Shown here one piece after another: positions 34,195 through 46,239 of a stretch of DNA of 64,000 bases. This DNA comes from Rosa chinensis (lineage: Eukaryota; Streptophyta; Magnoliopsida; Rosales; Rosaceae). The notes under the pieces are model-generated. The model saw only the letters and a program-made list of their open reading frames with translations, did not search any database and was not told the DNA's origin. The stretch is taken from NCBI RefSeq assembly GCF_002994745.2, contig NC_037088.1, positions 3,229,001-3,293,000 of the forward strand, given 5' to 3'. The number at the start of each line of letters is the position of its first letter. The first letter of the stretch is position 1. Made by a program: the position numbers and the translations under genes.

Positions 34195-34857
34195 AAGAAA
34201 AGGTTTTGTATACGAATATTTAGAACTTAAATTGTTATTTATGTAAAGCATTTTTGCTCTGTTTACAACACCAGCAGAGTTGCACAATATTTACCGTACT
34301 ACAGCTTCAGAAGTAAAAAGACTGTTAGGATCCTATCCCAACCGGGCGCCCGGAATCCCGTACTGGAAGGTCAAGTACGGAAGAGTCCAAAGGGATGACT
34401 CTAATGTTCGTGCGGTCCCTATCTTTAGTCTTTTCTCAGTCGTCGTCATTTTGCAATTAGTTTGGACAAGAGAACTTGTCCCCAAACCCCAGTTAAACCT
34501 CGCACGCCAAAATCTCTCTTTGAAATTTCTTATCTCCGATCCTTTTCCATCGGCAATTAATGCTACTGATGTAGCTTCCAGCCTTCCATTACTCACAATG
34601 TGTTGACCAAATCCATAACCATACATATATGTTATTGGGTTAGTTAAACTAACAGCCCCTATTAGGTTTAGTAATTATATATGTATACTTTTCAAATTTA
34701 CATGAACACATTCATTGGTTTAAGATGATAAAACCCAACTTCTATTCTTGAAAAAAAATCTGAATATTACATTTCATAATGATATTTATGTAAACACAAT
34801 AACCATGCGGAATTCATATTAAGTCGTTATTTAAAGAAAGTATATGACAACATCAAG
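34195..34857. other. Intergenic, nothing recognised
   Basis: Contains a GC-rich patch near 34336-34400 and an open frame at 34280-34606 with no recognisable homologue. I do not call a gene. Confidence 0.45.
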
Positions 34858-35172
34858 GGCACGTTTACTTACTTGGAAGGAAAGGGAATGATTACGGGAT
34901 AAAAACATTCCTGCGTTTACTAACACATAAAGGAATCGGAATGATTCCGGGTAAAAGAATTCCTGCGTTTACTAACACATGAAGGAATCAGAATGGATGT
35001 AGGTCCCACCTCCTTATCAGGAATCGATTCCTGAATACTCAGGAATTCGATTACGAAGGGGGGAGATGGGTTTAGGAATCATTCCTCCGGAATCAATACC
35101 GATTCCTTTCTTCTCTCATTCCACTTGTCTCCAATTCATGATTATTTTCCATTCCAAGTAAGTAAACGTGCC
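34858..35172. mobile_element. MITE, 315 bp, with perfect 21-bp TIRs
   Basis: The ends are perfect inverted repeats: GGCACGTTTACTTACTTGGA(A) on the left and (T)TCCAAGTAAGTAAACGTGCC on the right. Inside, a block with CTGCGTTTACTAACACAT followed by GAAGGAATCAGAATG-like sequence occurs twice in tandem. The GGAATG-rich interior is in the style of PIF/Harbinger MITEs, but no clear TTA/TAA duplication was seen, so the superfamily is open. Confidence 0.85.
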
Positions 35173-35329
35173 ATAAGAATGGCCTAATTTTCTTATTATA
35201 ATGAATTATAAAAAGACAAAACAGCATGTTAATATAAAACGATAAATTTAGTTATAATTCTCCTATCTTGTTGCAATTGAAAACAACCTATACAACTAAG
35301 TTTTTTGTAACTTATTATAGTTAATCTTT

Positions 35330-36382
35330 GTACTAGACCTAGCCGCTCTGCTAGGGTTTGCTCGTAGGCCTCCCGTCTTCGATAAAATTCTCAAACTTAT
35401 GGCTAACGCCATAGATGACTTCGGTGTTGCTTTTGTCTTTTCCGCTGCGTCTCCTGCTGGTGTAGGGTGCGTGGGTGGTGCTGCAAGGCAGGCTGGTTTT
35501 CGCTTCTTGATGAGGCGTCGGGTTCTACCTTTTCTTCTTCTAATGTTTGCGGTGCTCAACCTCGGTAGAGATGGGATCGTTCCGGGCTTCGATCTAGATC
35601 GGGTATGTAGGGGTCTAGCGAGTGAGACAGGTGATACAGTATGGTTTGCTGCAGAGCAGTTGATAAGGTCGAGACTTCTAGATGTTTTGTTGGACGGTGA
35701 AGGTGGGGATTGCCAGAGATTTGTGGATCTCAGGTTGGGTCCTCTTCCTACTGTGATAGGTGATGGTTGCGTTGGAGGTTTTTTTGGTTCGTCTGTTGCG
35801 TAACGGTGGGCAACATTACTTGGCTTTAGTATGGCTGCTCACGTTACAGATTTGGATAGTGCTGAAGGGGAGGACGACAGCGGCTGGGTTGTTGACGACG
35901 AAGTTGATACTGGCAGCATTGGTGGCGGAGATGGAGGTGGTGGGGGTTGGTGTGGCGAAATTGCTGCTTCTTCCCATCCCCAATCCAAATTCTTGATTGA
36001 TTGGGCCACTTGGGCCTTGAACTATTCTGTGGGCCTTTTCTATGGGCTCATTGGATTGCTCTGTTGAATGGAATGGGCCTTTATGGCCCATAGTACTGTT
36101 TAAATTTTGTTTGGGTCGCAAAAACTAGAGCCTTAGTTGAAACCATTTTATGTCTGCTTTGAGGTTTCTTGGTTTTTGTTAGAATATATAATGGTGTGTA
36201 GACTTCCTAAAAGGTAGGTGTACTGGGGACTTTGTGGGATTTTTATTCTTCTAGAATAAGGATTTTGAAAGGTTCTGAGGAACGATTCTTTATGTCGACC
36301 CCATAGGGGTGTGTCGTTTTTGTACTGCTTGCTGAACTTAATGAAATGGCTGACCTATTTCAATTCAAAAAAAAAAAAAAAA
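35330..36382 (+). mobile_element. LINE-like fragment with poly-A tail
   Basis: Ends ...GAACTTAATGAAATGGC...TTCAATTC followed by a run of about 16 A (36367-36382), the typical 3' end of plant L1-type LINEs. The upstream frame at 35399-35803 (MANAIDDFGVAFVFSA) may derive from an ORF1-like protein, but no domain is certain. No target duplication was established. The element directly abuts an oppositely oriented one. Confidence 0.55.
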
Positions 36383-36383
36383 T

Positions 36384-37560
36384 TGTTTTTTTTTATTTTT
36401 AGAAGAGATGAAATTTCATTAATCAATCAAAAGATTACAGGGATGACTTCATAATATCCTAACTACTCCAACTAGAGAAGAGGACCTGCTCATACCCATA
36501 ATGTAAAACCAGCCGTTAAAGATACCATGAGCCGATAGGGGCTCAACTTCAACCATATGAATCGTCATTTTTTCCAGGCTACAACAAACCACATACCCCA
36601 GGAGTCTCGATACATCCTTCCAATCAACCTCAAGAAGAGACAATCCCCTTCCAACACCATATACCAAAACCGCCAGTATACGTGTAAAGGCATCTCCCCA
36701 TTACATTGACAACAAGAAAGCAACGAATTTAAAACACCTAATCCCCGGAGATGACACCGTAACAATGGCACACCCACAAAACCAAAACAACCTAACCCTC
36801 ACTCAATTGAGGAGGGACTTATTATACCTAACCAAAAACCAAAAACTAAAAACCTAAGAAAAAAGAGAATTCAGCCACCACAACACGCTTCCAATTTCCT
36901 CGACATCGGACCCCAACCACTAGCACACCACTGCTTGAAGCCCAGCCGGACAATCTCACCCTATTTTAGCCACCCAAGCCCGCTATGTGGCCTTTCACTT
37001 CCACTCTCTACATAGTCTCCGACCAGATCTAGGACTAAAATTGGACCATTGACAGAGAAGAACACCGAAAACCATGAAAGATGGAGCAATCTGCCCCGCC
37101 ACCATAGGCCTGGATCTGCTAATCACCACCAACCTTTGACCCTCCACCTTTCTATCCCCTCCCACCTCGGAGAGAACCCATCCCAGCCGCTCATACCCAT
37201 CAAATCCATAACCAGGATCCTCCACCTCTGCCATGACCCAGCCAAAAGCCTGAGAAAGAAAATAGTCGCCATTCAATGTTGTAGTCGCCGAAACTCTCTC
37301 AAACCAAAAGAACCAAATAAGTCCACCAACCCAGCGCCCTGTCCGGCAGTGCCCACCACAGGCCGAAGCAGCCAAAAGCCGCCATCAACGCAAGGATGCT
37401 GCCAGACAAGCCACAGCAAAAAAACCTCTGTTTTCCAACCCTAGGTTTTCCTCCGGATATCGCAGAGAGAAGTTTAGATATACATAAAGGACTAAAAATT
37501 AACAAGATCCCTGCTATATGTTCTTCAAAATCAAAGTTCTGGTCCCTTTTAATTAGCGTG
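36384..37560 (-). mobile_element. LINE-like fragment, minus strand, tail to tail with the previous one
   Basis: Read on the minus strand it ends ...TTAATGAAATTTCATCTCTTC followed by an A-rich tail (a T-rich run at 36384-36400 on the plus strand). Its upstream part carries open frames (for example 36995-37375) of the same low-complexity Gly/Trp-rich type seen in the relative at 47941-48252, with no assignable domain. The 5' limit is approximate. Confidence 0.45.
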
Positions 37561-37599
37561 TTTATTTATTTTTTTTTTTTTTTTTTTTTGACAAGAATT

Positions 37600-38148
37600 T
37601 GCGTCCTTTGATATTCCTTGTAACCAAAGACCTATAATAACATTTCAAACTCTTACAAGATGACCAATTTTAACTATACATCGACCTCCCTTATACCTTT
37701 TTTCTTCCCTTTGTTATAGAATTATTATTCTATAAGTTCTTTATAAGATGTGAATTCATTCGGTGTTTTGAAAGGGAAATCTTATTTGCAAGTGATGACC
37801 CAACACATAAATTAACTTTCCTAACCTTTTGTTCTTCTCTTTACTTGCAACTTTTAATCCATAGTTTGAGCTATTTTGTTCTTCTCTCAACTTTTAATCC
37901 ATAGTTTGTGCGTTTCCCTTCAATTATATCTTGAGTTCAAATTGAAACATATGTGAAAAGTTGCACTGGCTTATACTTTCCTCTCATTAATATTGTTTTG
38001 AATGTAAAACCTAATTTCTAAATTTTAAACTCTAAATTTCTAAATTTTAAACTTGATCCTCCTTCCCAAAAAACAAAAAACAAAATTCTAAACTTGATCT
38101 AAAGTAAGGTGGTTGTGGTCATAAGGATATTATTAAAATGAAAAATTT
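37600..38148. other. AT-rich intergenic stretch after a T run
   Basis: A T run of about 23 bases (37567-37589) precedes it. The sequence contains short near-duplicates of TTTCTAAATTTTAAACT near 38020-38050. No gene seen. Confidence 0.5.
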
Positions 38149-38153
38149 GTTTT

Positions 38154-38371
38154 TGTTTTAGGGAATCAGAAATTGAGAGAAATTTACTGTGTGTTCTCTT
38201 TGATAATAGGGGCCTCTTTATAAAGAGGATTACAATGCATAGAATCTCAATCATACAAGGAAAGTAATCGTACATTTAATAGGAATCTAGATCCTTCTAA
38301 TTTAATCCTATTACCACTAGAGCAAGTAACCTAGAGTTTGGGTCAAACAAAAATTAGGGTTTACTTGAACA
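38154..38371 (-). repeat. 3' LTR of the copia element
   Basis: 218 bp, preceded on the sense strand by the purine tract AAGGGGGAG. Contains a TATA-like stretch around the TTTATAAAGAGG region near 38215. Confidence 0.93.
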
Positions 38372-38564
38372 CTCCCCCTTGTGTTGCTCAAACGCGGTGC
38401 TTCTCTCGTTGCCTCGTTAAAAAACCTTGCCGAGTAACAAAAACCCAGTGGGACAAAAATAACCTCGGTCGAAGGGGAAAAAGAGCACAACACACCCTTC
38501 ACGATTCGAGACGAATATGTAGACATCTCCCCCTGATGTCTGCACCTCCCCCTGATCACTACGA

Positions 38565-39470
38565 TCATGGGAGTTCAGATAATTTCCACAAGCCAATTCT
38601 TGCCACATGTTTCTCGAACGTGGATTTGGGCAATGACTTAGTAAACAAATCTGCCACATTGTCCTCAGATCGAACCCGGTTCACTTTGATCTTGAGGAGC
38701 TTCTGTTGTTGCTGATTATAGAAGAATTTAGGCGATATCTGCTTGGTGTTGTTGCCTTTGATGTAGACATGCTTCATTTGTTCAATGTAAGCAGCATTAT
38801 CCTCATAAATTCTTGTTGGCTCATCTGTGGTAGACTTCAGACCACAATTGCTTCGAACATGCGTAACTATGGACCTAAGCCATATACATTCACGAATTGC
38901 TTCGTGAAGAGCAATAATCTCTGCATGATTCGAAGAGGTAGCGACTAAGGTCTGCTTTGTAGACCTCCAAGATATCGCGGTCTTTCCCATGGTGAAAACG
39001 TAACCAGTTTGGGAGCGACCTTTGTGTGGGTCAGAAAGGTACCCAGCATCAGCAAAACCTTCCAAAACACTTATATCGTTTTGGGATGGGGAGAGGGAAC
39101 GCGGTCCACCATATATGGCGTCCCTGACACTGGATGGGTTCGAATCCATCTTCTCTCTGTAGGGATAGAACAAGCTCATATCAATCGTACCACTTAGGTA
39201 TCGAAAGATATCTTTAACACCAGTCCAATGGCGTCGTGTTGGCCCAAAGCTATATCTAGCTAGCAAGTTCACAGCGAATGAGATATCCGGTCTTGTGCAT
39301 TGTGCTAAGTACAATAATGCGCCTATTGCACTTAGATAGGGCACTTCTGCCTCTAGCACTTCTTCGTCGTCATCTTTTGGATGGAATAGATCCTTTTTTG
39401 GATCAAGAATACGGACGACCATTGGGGTGCTTGAAGGCTTAATCTTGTCAGTGTTGAAACGCCTAAGCAT
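38565..39470 (-). pseudogene. Copia reverse transcriptase end and RNase H
   Basis: A 301-codon open stretch. It contains YLSAIGALLYLAQCTRPDI, FAVNLLARYS and the RNase H block: GFADAGYLSDPHKGRSQTGY (D), SWRSTKQTLVATSSNHAEII (E), IYEDNAAYIEQMKH (D) and ADLFTKSLP (D). Intact copia RNase H usually reads SSTEAEY where this has SSNHAEI, a known variant. This is the best-preserved part of the element. Upstream frames at 39480-39900 carry the YVDD region with a stop. Confidence 0.9.
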
Positions 39471-39905
39471 CTTTTGGGTATTAGCTGATTGATGAATCAG
39501 GATACCATCTCTACGGTGCTCAAGTTATAAACCGAGGCAAAACCGGGTTTTCCCAAGATCTTTCATCTCAAACTCGGATTTCAAGTGTTCAGCGGTTTCC
39601 CTTAACTCTTTAAGGGTGCCAATTATGTTCATGTCATCGACTTAAGCCGCTACTATTGCAAATCCGGAACTTGTCCTTTTTATGAACACACATGGGCATA
39701 GTTCATTGTTGATATATCCCTTTCCAATCAAGTAATCACTTAAATGGTTATATCACCGAGCGCGTTTGCAATTAGATTGAAACGCTCACTATATGGATTG
39801 GAGCCACTTGATTTGGGAAGTTGAATTCCATCTGGAACTTTCATGTATATTTCCGTATCTAGATTCCCATATAGATACGCTGTAACCACATCCATAAGAT
39901 GCATG

Positions 39906-40932
39906 CAAGGTTCTAAAAGTCGAGCTGGGCGGCCGCCTAGGCAGCGGTTAGGCGCTAGGGCTGCCTAGGCGTGGAGGAGACGTTCCGATTTCGACCGAAT
40001 CATTTGCCTTAGGGGCGGGGCTGTTGGGCGTCCGACTAGGCGCACTAGGCGGAGTCTAATCGGGCTAGGCGTTTCTTGACTGGGACTGGGTGCTAACCGC
40101 TGAAGTCCTTTCTTTTTTTTTTTTTTTTTGCTTGTTAATCGTTGTTGAATATCAAGACGACCTTCTCAGCTCCTTATCGACGACAGCGGGCCAGCGGTAC
40201 GGTGACACTCCTCCTCAACACAGATGGCTGACGACAACAGCATGGTCTCTCTGTCTCACTCTCTCGCTCCCTCAGTCCCTCCCAATCTCTGCTCATCATC
40301 TCCATGTACTTTCAAACTTGGTAAATCTCCCAATCTGAAATTTGATTTGTTTGAAAACTTCGGTCTGTTTCGTACTTTCACTGTTTGAGATCTGAAATTT
40401 GGGTTCTTTTTGCAGCAAAGCCTCGAAGGCTCGAACTTGAAATTGCTGCGTTCGGAGTTCTTCTGAGCCTCTTTCTTCTTCAATTTGCTGAGTTAAAGCA
40501 AAGTATCTACTTCAATTTGGTTTTGACAGGTGTTGCAGCAAAGTCTATGCCTCAATTTGGTTTTGACACGAATTGCATCTGTTGCTTGAATAATTGTTGA
40601 ATTGTATTGAACTATTTGTCTATTTGACTTTGCTTACTTAGTTAATTGGTTCTCAGTAACTAGTTCTTAACTTCTTACTGATCGTCTTTTTGAAGAAAAA
40701 CTTCTTACTGATTGTTAATTACTTAATTGTTAAAATGTATGATTGTTAATTGTTCTATATAGAAGCATTCTGTAGTTATATTTATATATAGAAATAGTTG
40801 TCAATGATATTATATATTATAAAAATAAAATTAAAATCAAAAATAAAAAAACCGCCTAGTCCCCGCCTAGGCCCCTGGGCGCTAGGCTCTAGACTTCCGC
40901 CCGACTAACGCCTAGCGTTTTTTAGAACCTTG
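39906..40932 (-). mobile_element. hAT-type non-autonomous element, 1,027 bp, in copia RT
   Basis: Ends CAAGGTTCTAAAA and TTTTTTAGAACCTTG, 9-bp perfect inverted tips at least, with GC-rich subterminal blocks rich in CGCCTAGGC. An 8-bp duplication, GATGCATG (39898-39905) and GCTGCATG (40933-40940) with one mismatch, fits the hAT superfamily. It interrupts the copia reverse transcriptase just after MHLMDVVTAYLYG on the sense strand. No transposase domain is present; the interior has a T run (40109-40127) and unassigned sequence. A relative in the opposite orientation lies at 57044-57878. Confidence 0.9.
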
Positions 40933-40940
40933 GCTGCATG

Positions 40941-42010
40941 TTCAGTTTTTCAGAAACTACCAAACTGACAAGGTAGCGGAACGTTATGATGTCCATTATG
41001 GGATAATAAGTCTCCTCGTAGTCGATTCCAGGGCGTTGTGAGAAGCCTTGCGCCACAAGGCGAGCTTTGTACCTTACAATCTCGTTTTTCTCATTATGCT
41101 TTCTAACGAATACCTATTTGTGACCAACTGGTTTGGTGTTGGGCGGTATTGGTACAACATGGCCAAATACCTTTCTTTTCGCTAGAGAATCAAGTTCTGC
41201 CTGGATCGCATCTTTCCATTTTGGCCAGTCAGCTCTACGTTTGCATTCATCAACGGAGCGTGGTTCGATGTCATCGATCTCAATAATCTCATGCGCCACT
41301 GAATACGCGAATACATCATCAATGATGATGGAGTTTCTTTCCCACGTCCCATGTACACTAGGGTAATTAACAGAGATCTCTACGTTCTCAGGGATAGGTT
41401 CTGACATTGAGGCGTCCCCCAATGATGTCTCTTAGACATAACCATAATCCGGAACATTCTCATAGGAAGGATTTTGAGTATCGATGATCAAAAGATTTGT
41501 TTGTGCCTCATTTGCTCTCTTTCTAGGGCGAGTATCCTTCGAACCAATCTGTCTACCGCGCTTCCTTGCGGGACCTGCGGCCATAGACACCACATCATTG
41601 CCATTCTGGGCAATGGCGCCATCTCCTGGTGTCACAGGAGTGGCGTTATGTCCATTATTTGGGACATCAATCCTTGCAGGCACGTTTGCAGCAGGTATGT
41701 GTGATCTCGTCACTTTGGCAACATCAGAAAACGCATCAGGCAGAGTGTCTGCTACGTTCTGGAGCTCGATTATTCTTCTCACTTCAAGTTCGGACTGTGC
41801 GGTACGGGGATCTAAATGAGACATAGTGGGGACAGACCACGACAATTCATGTCGTTCATGTTGAACATATGTGTTCTTATCTCCCCCTAATGATAGGAAG
41901 ACTGTCTCATCAAAGTGACAATCCGCAAATCTAACGGTAAAGAGATCGCCTGTCAAGGGTTCAAGATGGCGGACGATAGTTGGAGATTCATATCCAACGT
42001 AAATGCTCAT
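40941..42010 (-). pseudogene. Copia integrase C-terminus and start of reverse transcriptase
   Basis: The open frame 42010-41432 (minus) starts after the integrase core with YVGYESPTIVRHLEP and FTVRFADCHFDE, then a long variable linker with a basic patch (PARKRGRQIGSKDTRPRKRA). A stop at 41432-41434 is followed by EIDDIEPRSVDECKRRADW and WPKWKDAIQAELDSL (41422-41114), the copia reverse transcriptase opening. Another stop precedes YKARLVAQGFSQRPG near 41060. Dead by several stops. Confidence 0.85.
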
Positions 42011-42280
42011 TCGTCATTGTGGACCCATCTTAGTACGCTGTGGCGGCATAATAGGCACATAAATGGCACACCCAAAAATGCGTAAATGCAAGACATCAAG
42101 CTTGTATCCAGTCACCAGCTATAACGCAGAGTAAGATTGGGTTGCAGTGGGTCATAGATGAATTAGCATTGCTGCATGCAATATTGCATATCCCCAAGTA
42201 GAAACAGGGAGATTGGTGCGCATAACCAATATTTGTGCTATCATCTGTAGTCGTTTGATAGCAGCTTCTGCGAGACCATT

Positions 42281-43493
42281 TTAGGTATGAACATGGGGAA
42301 CTAGATGCTCTACCTCAATCCCCAGTGACATGCAATAGTCATCGAACATTTTCAATGTAAACTCCCCAGCATTATTAAGTCGAATTGACTTAATAGGATG
42401 ATCTGGGTAGTAAGCCCGTAGACGGATAATCTGGGCGAGGAGTTTAGCATAAGCAGCATTTTGAGTGGACAACAGCGCGACATGTGACCAGCGTGTCGAT
42501 GCATCAACCAATACCATAAAGTATTTAAAAGGTCCGCATGATAGTTGATTGGTCCACAGATATCCCCTTGGATTCTCTGTAAGAACGGAATGAGTATTTT
42601 AGGATCCTTTGCGTAGGACGGTCTCGGTCCTAATTTCCCGAAGAAACAGGCTTTGCAAAATGAGCGAGGGGCCTTAGAAGCAACCAATGATGATTTTGGT
42701 TGGGCTTGAGCATCCGCAGCACTATTAGAAGCAAAATGTGTGACTACATCTCCGATCATGGTATTAGAGCTATGGAAATTGGTGTGTGTGGCGTCATGGC
42801 CACGAGGAGAGGAAACCATGGCGTCATGTCCATGGTTGGCGCCATTGATGGTGTCACCACATGGGACTTGGGCAGCCCTATGGAGCCCCAAGACGGCTCA
42901 GCGCCAGAAGCTGCAATTGTTGTGGTCTTGTTAAGTCCAGGAATCAATTTTCGATTCTTGCTTCTTCTCACTCTGAAGAATGGATGTCCGTGTGAAGTCT
43001 TTACTATACGGAGCATCATGTCACGACCAGGGTGTCCTAGTCGGTCATGACAAAGCCAATATGTGTCTAAATCCAACAGATCTTCTCTTATGACGTTATT
43101 GGATTCAATTGGTCGAATTGTAGTGACATAAAGTCCACCAGATTGACACATAAGCTTCTCTAAGATGCACTTCCATCCACAATCATTAGAGGTAATGCAA
43201 AGAAACTCTTTTCCGTTCTCATTATGCGTTTCCGCATAGAATTAGTTGGCTCTTATATCTTTAAAACTCAATAAGGTTTGATTTGCCTTAGGAGCGTAGA
43301 GAGCTTCAGTGACTTTAATCAAGGTGCCATTTGGCAATAGGAATTGGGTCATTCCATGTCCTTGAACTAAACCTGATGGCCCAGCCATCGTAGTCACAGA
43401 GGAATATATAGGCAACATCTCTAAGAATAATTGTCTATATCGTAGAATGGTGTGCGTAGTCGCACTATCCGCAAGACATTGTAGTTCATCCAT
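42281..43493 (-). pseudogene. Copia protease, GAG-pre-integrase and integrase core
   Basis: Protease (43493-43242): LADSATTHTILRYRQLF, where the usual DSG reads DSA, as in some copia branches. GAG-pre-integrase: YWLCHDRLGHPGRDMML near 43040. Zinc knuckle of integrase: CKACFFGK near 42655. Core: MVLVDASTRWSHV (first Asp), SIRLNNAGEF (second position Asn instead of Asp) and NGLAEAAIKRLQ (Glu, near 42265). Loss of the second catalytic Asp plus frameshifts near 42750 and 42500 inactivate it. Confidence 0.88.
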
Positions 43494-43849
43494 TCCTAAA
43501 AGAAAAGCTCATAATTAAAAAGGAATCATAAAGAAAAGCAATCAACTTTTATTAATAAGCCAAACGGAATTACATCATCGTTTCTTTAACCAAAAAGAAT
43601 CTAATCCAATAAACTAGCTAATGCAAAACAATGGTAGTCGTCTAACTCCTTTTGGTAATTTCAATGCAAATGTGACCAGGTGAGTAGGGAGATGTCGGTG
43701 GAGCAAAGCTCGCTTAGGTACCACTTATCTCAAAACCTTCCTAGACATTACATTTACATTGAGTACGCCTCTTTGAAGAAATACTAATACCACTGGCATC
43801 TACTATAATAACATGGCAATTGCCTACATCTCTTGGAAAATAAAAAGAC

Positions 43850-44959
43850 TTAATCAAAATCGCTAGTTTCTGGGTCTTGATCCTTGTAGTCTTCCACCCT
43901 TAGATCAAGATCGCCATCTTGATCTTCTTGTTCCATGTAATTTGCCTCCCTTGCTTCACGATACATTTTGTATGCGTTTGCAACGTTCTGGGATGCTTTA
44001 GACGCCCTTGCCCAATGTCCAGGTAGTCCACATCTGAGACAAGCATCATTATGGTCAGGTTCCCTTGATCGAGGAGCTTTGGGAGCGCTATGAAGACGGT
44101 TATTTCCTTTGGTGGAGTCACCACCATAACCGGAGGCTTGGCCTCTCTCTCTCTTCACACGTTTACCTCCACGGTTCCGTGCACGCCTATCTTGGTGGTT
44201 TCCTTCCTCTTTAGGGCGAGAATATGGACCAAAACGTCCAGGATTATCCCTACTTTTAGGGTTTCGCTCCTTGCATCCTCCCTTGGAGGCGCGACTATAA
44301 TTAGACTCCGGATTTGACTTGGTTCCCACGGGTCTAGTGTTATAGTTCTTCATAAGTATGTTGTCGTGCTTTTCAGCTACGTCTATGGCACCAATTAGCT
44401 CATGAAATCTTGTGATGTGTCTAACATTAACATCAATCTGATAGTTCTTGGCTATCATCAATGCATAGACGGGGAAGGTGGAGAGAGTTTTCTCGATCAA
44501 CATAGTATAAGTGATTTTCTGTCCAAAGAATTCCATCATAGACTTGATACGAAGTGCTTCAGAATTGTAGTCAAGTACAGAATTGAAATCACATAAGCGG
44601 AGGCTATGCCATCTCACTTCTAAGTCTAGAAGCAGGGAATCACAGATGTTGCCAAAACGCTGCTCGAGTTCTACCGATAGTTTTCGTGGGTCTTCCTCAA
44701 TGAGGTACTCATTTTGGAGCGCGTCATTCATGTGCCTTGTCATGAGAATGATGGCTTTAGCTTCATTTGCCTCTCTCTTATCTCTATTTGCTTCAAAAGC
44801 AGCAGCTTGTTGAGGAGTAAGCACATCCTGACTTGGCTCTTGGATCGTACTCAAGATCCCATCAGCCTTAAGATGCTGGCGCACATCACGGACCCACTTG
44901 TGGTATCCTGCGCCTGTTGTCTCTAGTGGAGCGAAGCTCAACTTGTTCAGGTTACTCAT
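43850..44959 (-). pseudogene. Copia gag (long open frame, damaged knuckle)
   Basis: Open from the ATG at 44959 (MSNLNKLSFAPLETTGAGYH) to the stop at 43850; the frame is also open upstream of this ATG, but the Met fits the usual start of this gag type (FxxLxxxGxxYxxW). It has the UBN2-like gag core (WVRDVRQHLKADG, EQRFGNICDSLLL, WHSLRLCDFNSVLDYNSEAL), a basic region, and a knuckle CLRCGLPGHWARASK whose last Cys is lost. Of all frames in this element it is the longest. No longer functional for RNA packaging if the knuckle is required. Confidence 0.88.
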
Positions 44960-45989
44960 CCTGAAAAACAACAAGAAAATAGGGTTAGTTTCGGAGCGAA
45001 AAAGGCTACCTCGAAAAACTAATAAATTTCTTAGCGTAGTCGCTTCCAAGAAATTAGGGATTTTCTGAGCGTAGTCGCTTCCAAGAAAAACCGATTCCAA
45101 GAGGGGTTTTGGATTAGATCGAAACAATGATGTATGTGGTCGATCGTTTTTCTTCTCAACAAACTCTAAGTTTGGAGGACTCTACAAGCTCCAAGCTTGG
45201 AGTGAGCACGAACCCCCACAGTTCAGCTATTGGTCTCCCCTATGAAGAAGAAAGGGGGGTAGAAGAAGGGATGTTGGAAGTCTCCGAGAAAAAGAAGAGA
45301 AAAGTAATAAAAACTTCAAAAAAGGGAACTTTTAGAAAAGTTTACCTTGAAAAATTGCCGGAAAAGTTGGCAGGAAAAAGGTCGCCGGGAAAGTGTCCAG
45401 AAGTCACCGAAAATGGTTGACCGAAGTTGACTGGTCGTTGACCTGAGGGTTGACCGGAGTTGACCGGAGGTGCTGACGTGGCACTTTGACGCTGACGTAG
45501 GCTGTTGACTGGATGCTGACGTCAGAGGGCTGACTAGATGCTGGGCCTACATCTAGGGTTCTGGGCTTGGTGGATCCGCTTCTACTTCTGGGCCTGGAGC
45601 TTGGTGGATCTGCTTTTGCTTCTGGGATTCGCTGCACTTCTGGGCTGCGTTGACTAGAGCAGGGTTGAGGATGCAGGCGGCGGTTCGGTGGTGCAGTCAC
45701 TTCAGAAGGCCGGTTCGGGTGGTTCTAGGCCGGTTCCGGTGGCGATTTTTCGGCTCCGGTGATCTGGGGTCAGATTGCAGCTTCTGGTGGAGTATGGAAG
45801 CAATAGGCAGGGAGGAAGGCTTCGAACCGAACATAAAGGTTTTCGGTATTTTCGGGGGCCGGTTCGGGTATTTTTCGGCCTGTTCTGGGGGCAGCGCCGC
45901 TGGTTCTGGGCTCCTGGAGGTGAAAACTTCAAGGTGGGCAGCGGTGGTTCTTGGGACTTGAAGGCTACAAATATATGGTTTTAGGGTTA

Positions 45990-46008
45990 GGGCTTCGTGC
46001 TGATAACG
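45990..46008 (-). promoter_or_regulatory. Copia primer-binding region
   Basis: Sense strand CGTTATCAGCACGAAGCCC directly after the 5' LTR. ACACGTTATCAGCACG is a widespread plant copia primer junction (initiator tRNA-Met related). The same junction occurs at 55822-55837. Confidence 0.8.
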
Positions 46009-46226
46009 TGTTTTAAGGAATCAAAAATTGAGAGGAATTTACTGTGTGTTCTCATTGATAATATGGGTCTTTTTATATAGAGAATTACAATGCATAGAAT
46101 CTCAATCATACAAGGAAAGTAATCGTACATTGAATAGGAATCTAGATCCTTCTAATTTAATCTTATTACCACTAGAGCAAGTAACCTAGAGTTTAGGCCT
46201 AACACAAATTAGGGTTTACTTGAACA
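46009..46226 (-). repeat. 5' LTR of the copia element
   Basis: 218 bp, partner of 38154-38371. TATA-like TTTTTATATAGAG near 46068 as read on the plus strand. Confidence 0.93.
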
Positions 46227-46239
46227 GTTTTATCTTTAG

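Larger units (their letters stand above)
38154..46226 (-). mobile_element. Ty1/copia retrotransposon, both LTRs, dead
   Basis: Complete copia element on the minus strand. LTRs of 218 bp at 38154-38371 (3') and 46009-46226 (5'), starting TGTTCAAG and ending AACA on the sense strand. A perfect GTTTT duplication flanks it (38149-38153 and 46227-46231). LTRs differ at about 15 sites (about 7 percent). Sense order: leader, gag, protease, integrase, reverse transcriptase, RNase H, which is the copia order. A long leader of about 1 kb (46008 down to 44960) lies before gag. Many stops and frameshifts, plus a 1,027-bp hAT-type insertion in the reverse transcriptase, make it non-autonomous. Confidence 0.95.

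Noticed and set aside
34280..34606. 108-codon frame between TRIM copy B and the MITE
   Set aside because: No homology, no plausible promoter or splice context, and an equally long frame exists on the other strand.
39120..39140. GGTTCGAATCC, an exact tRNA B-box
   Set aside because: It lies in the copia RNase H coding strand and no A-box, acceptor stem or cloverleaf fits around it.
41474..41826. Plus-strand open frames across the copia linker
   Set aside because: They are shadows of the real minus-strand copia frame.
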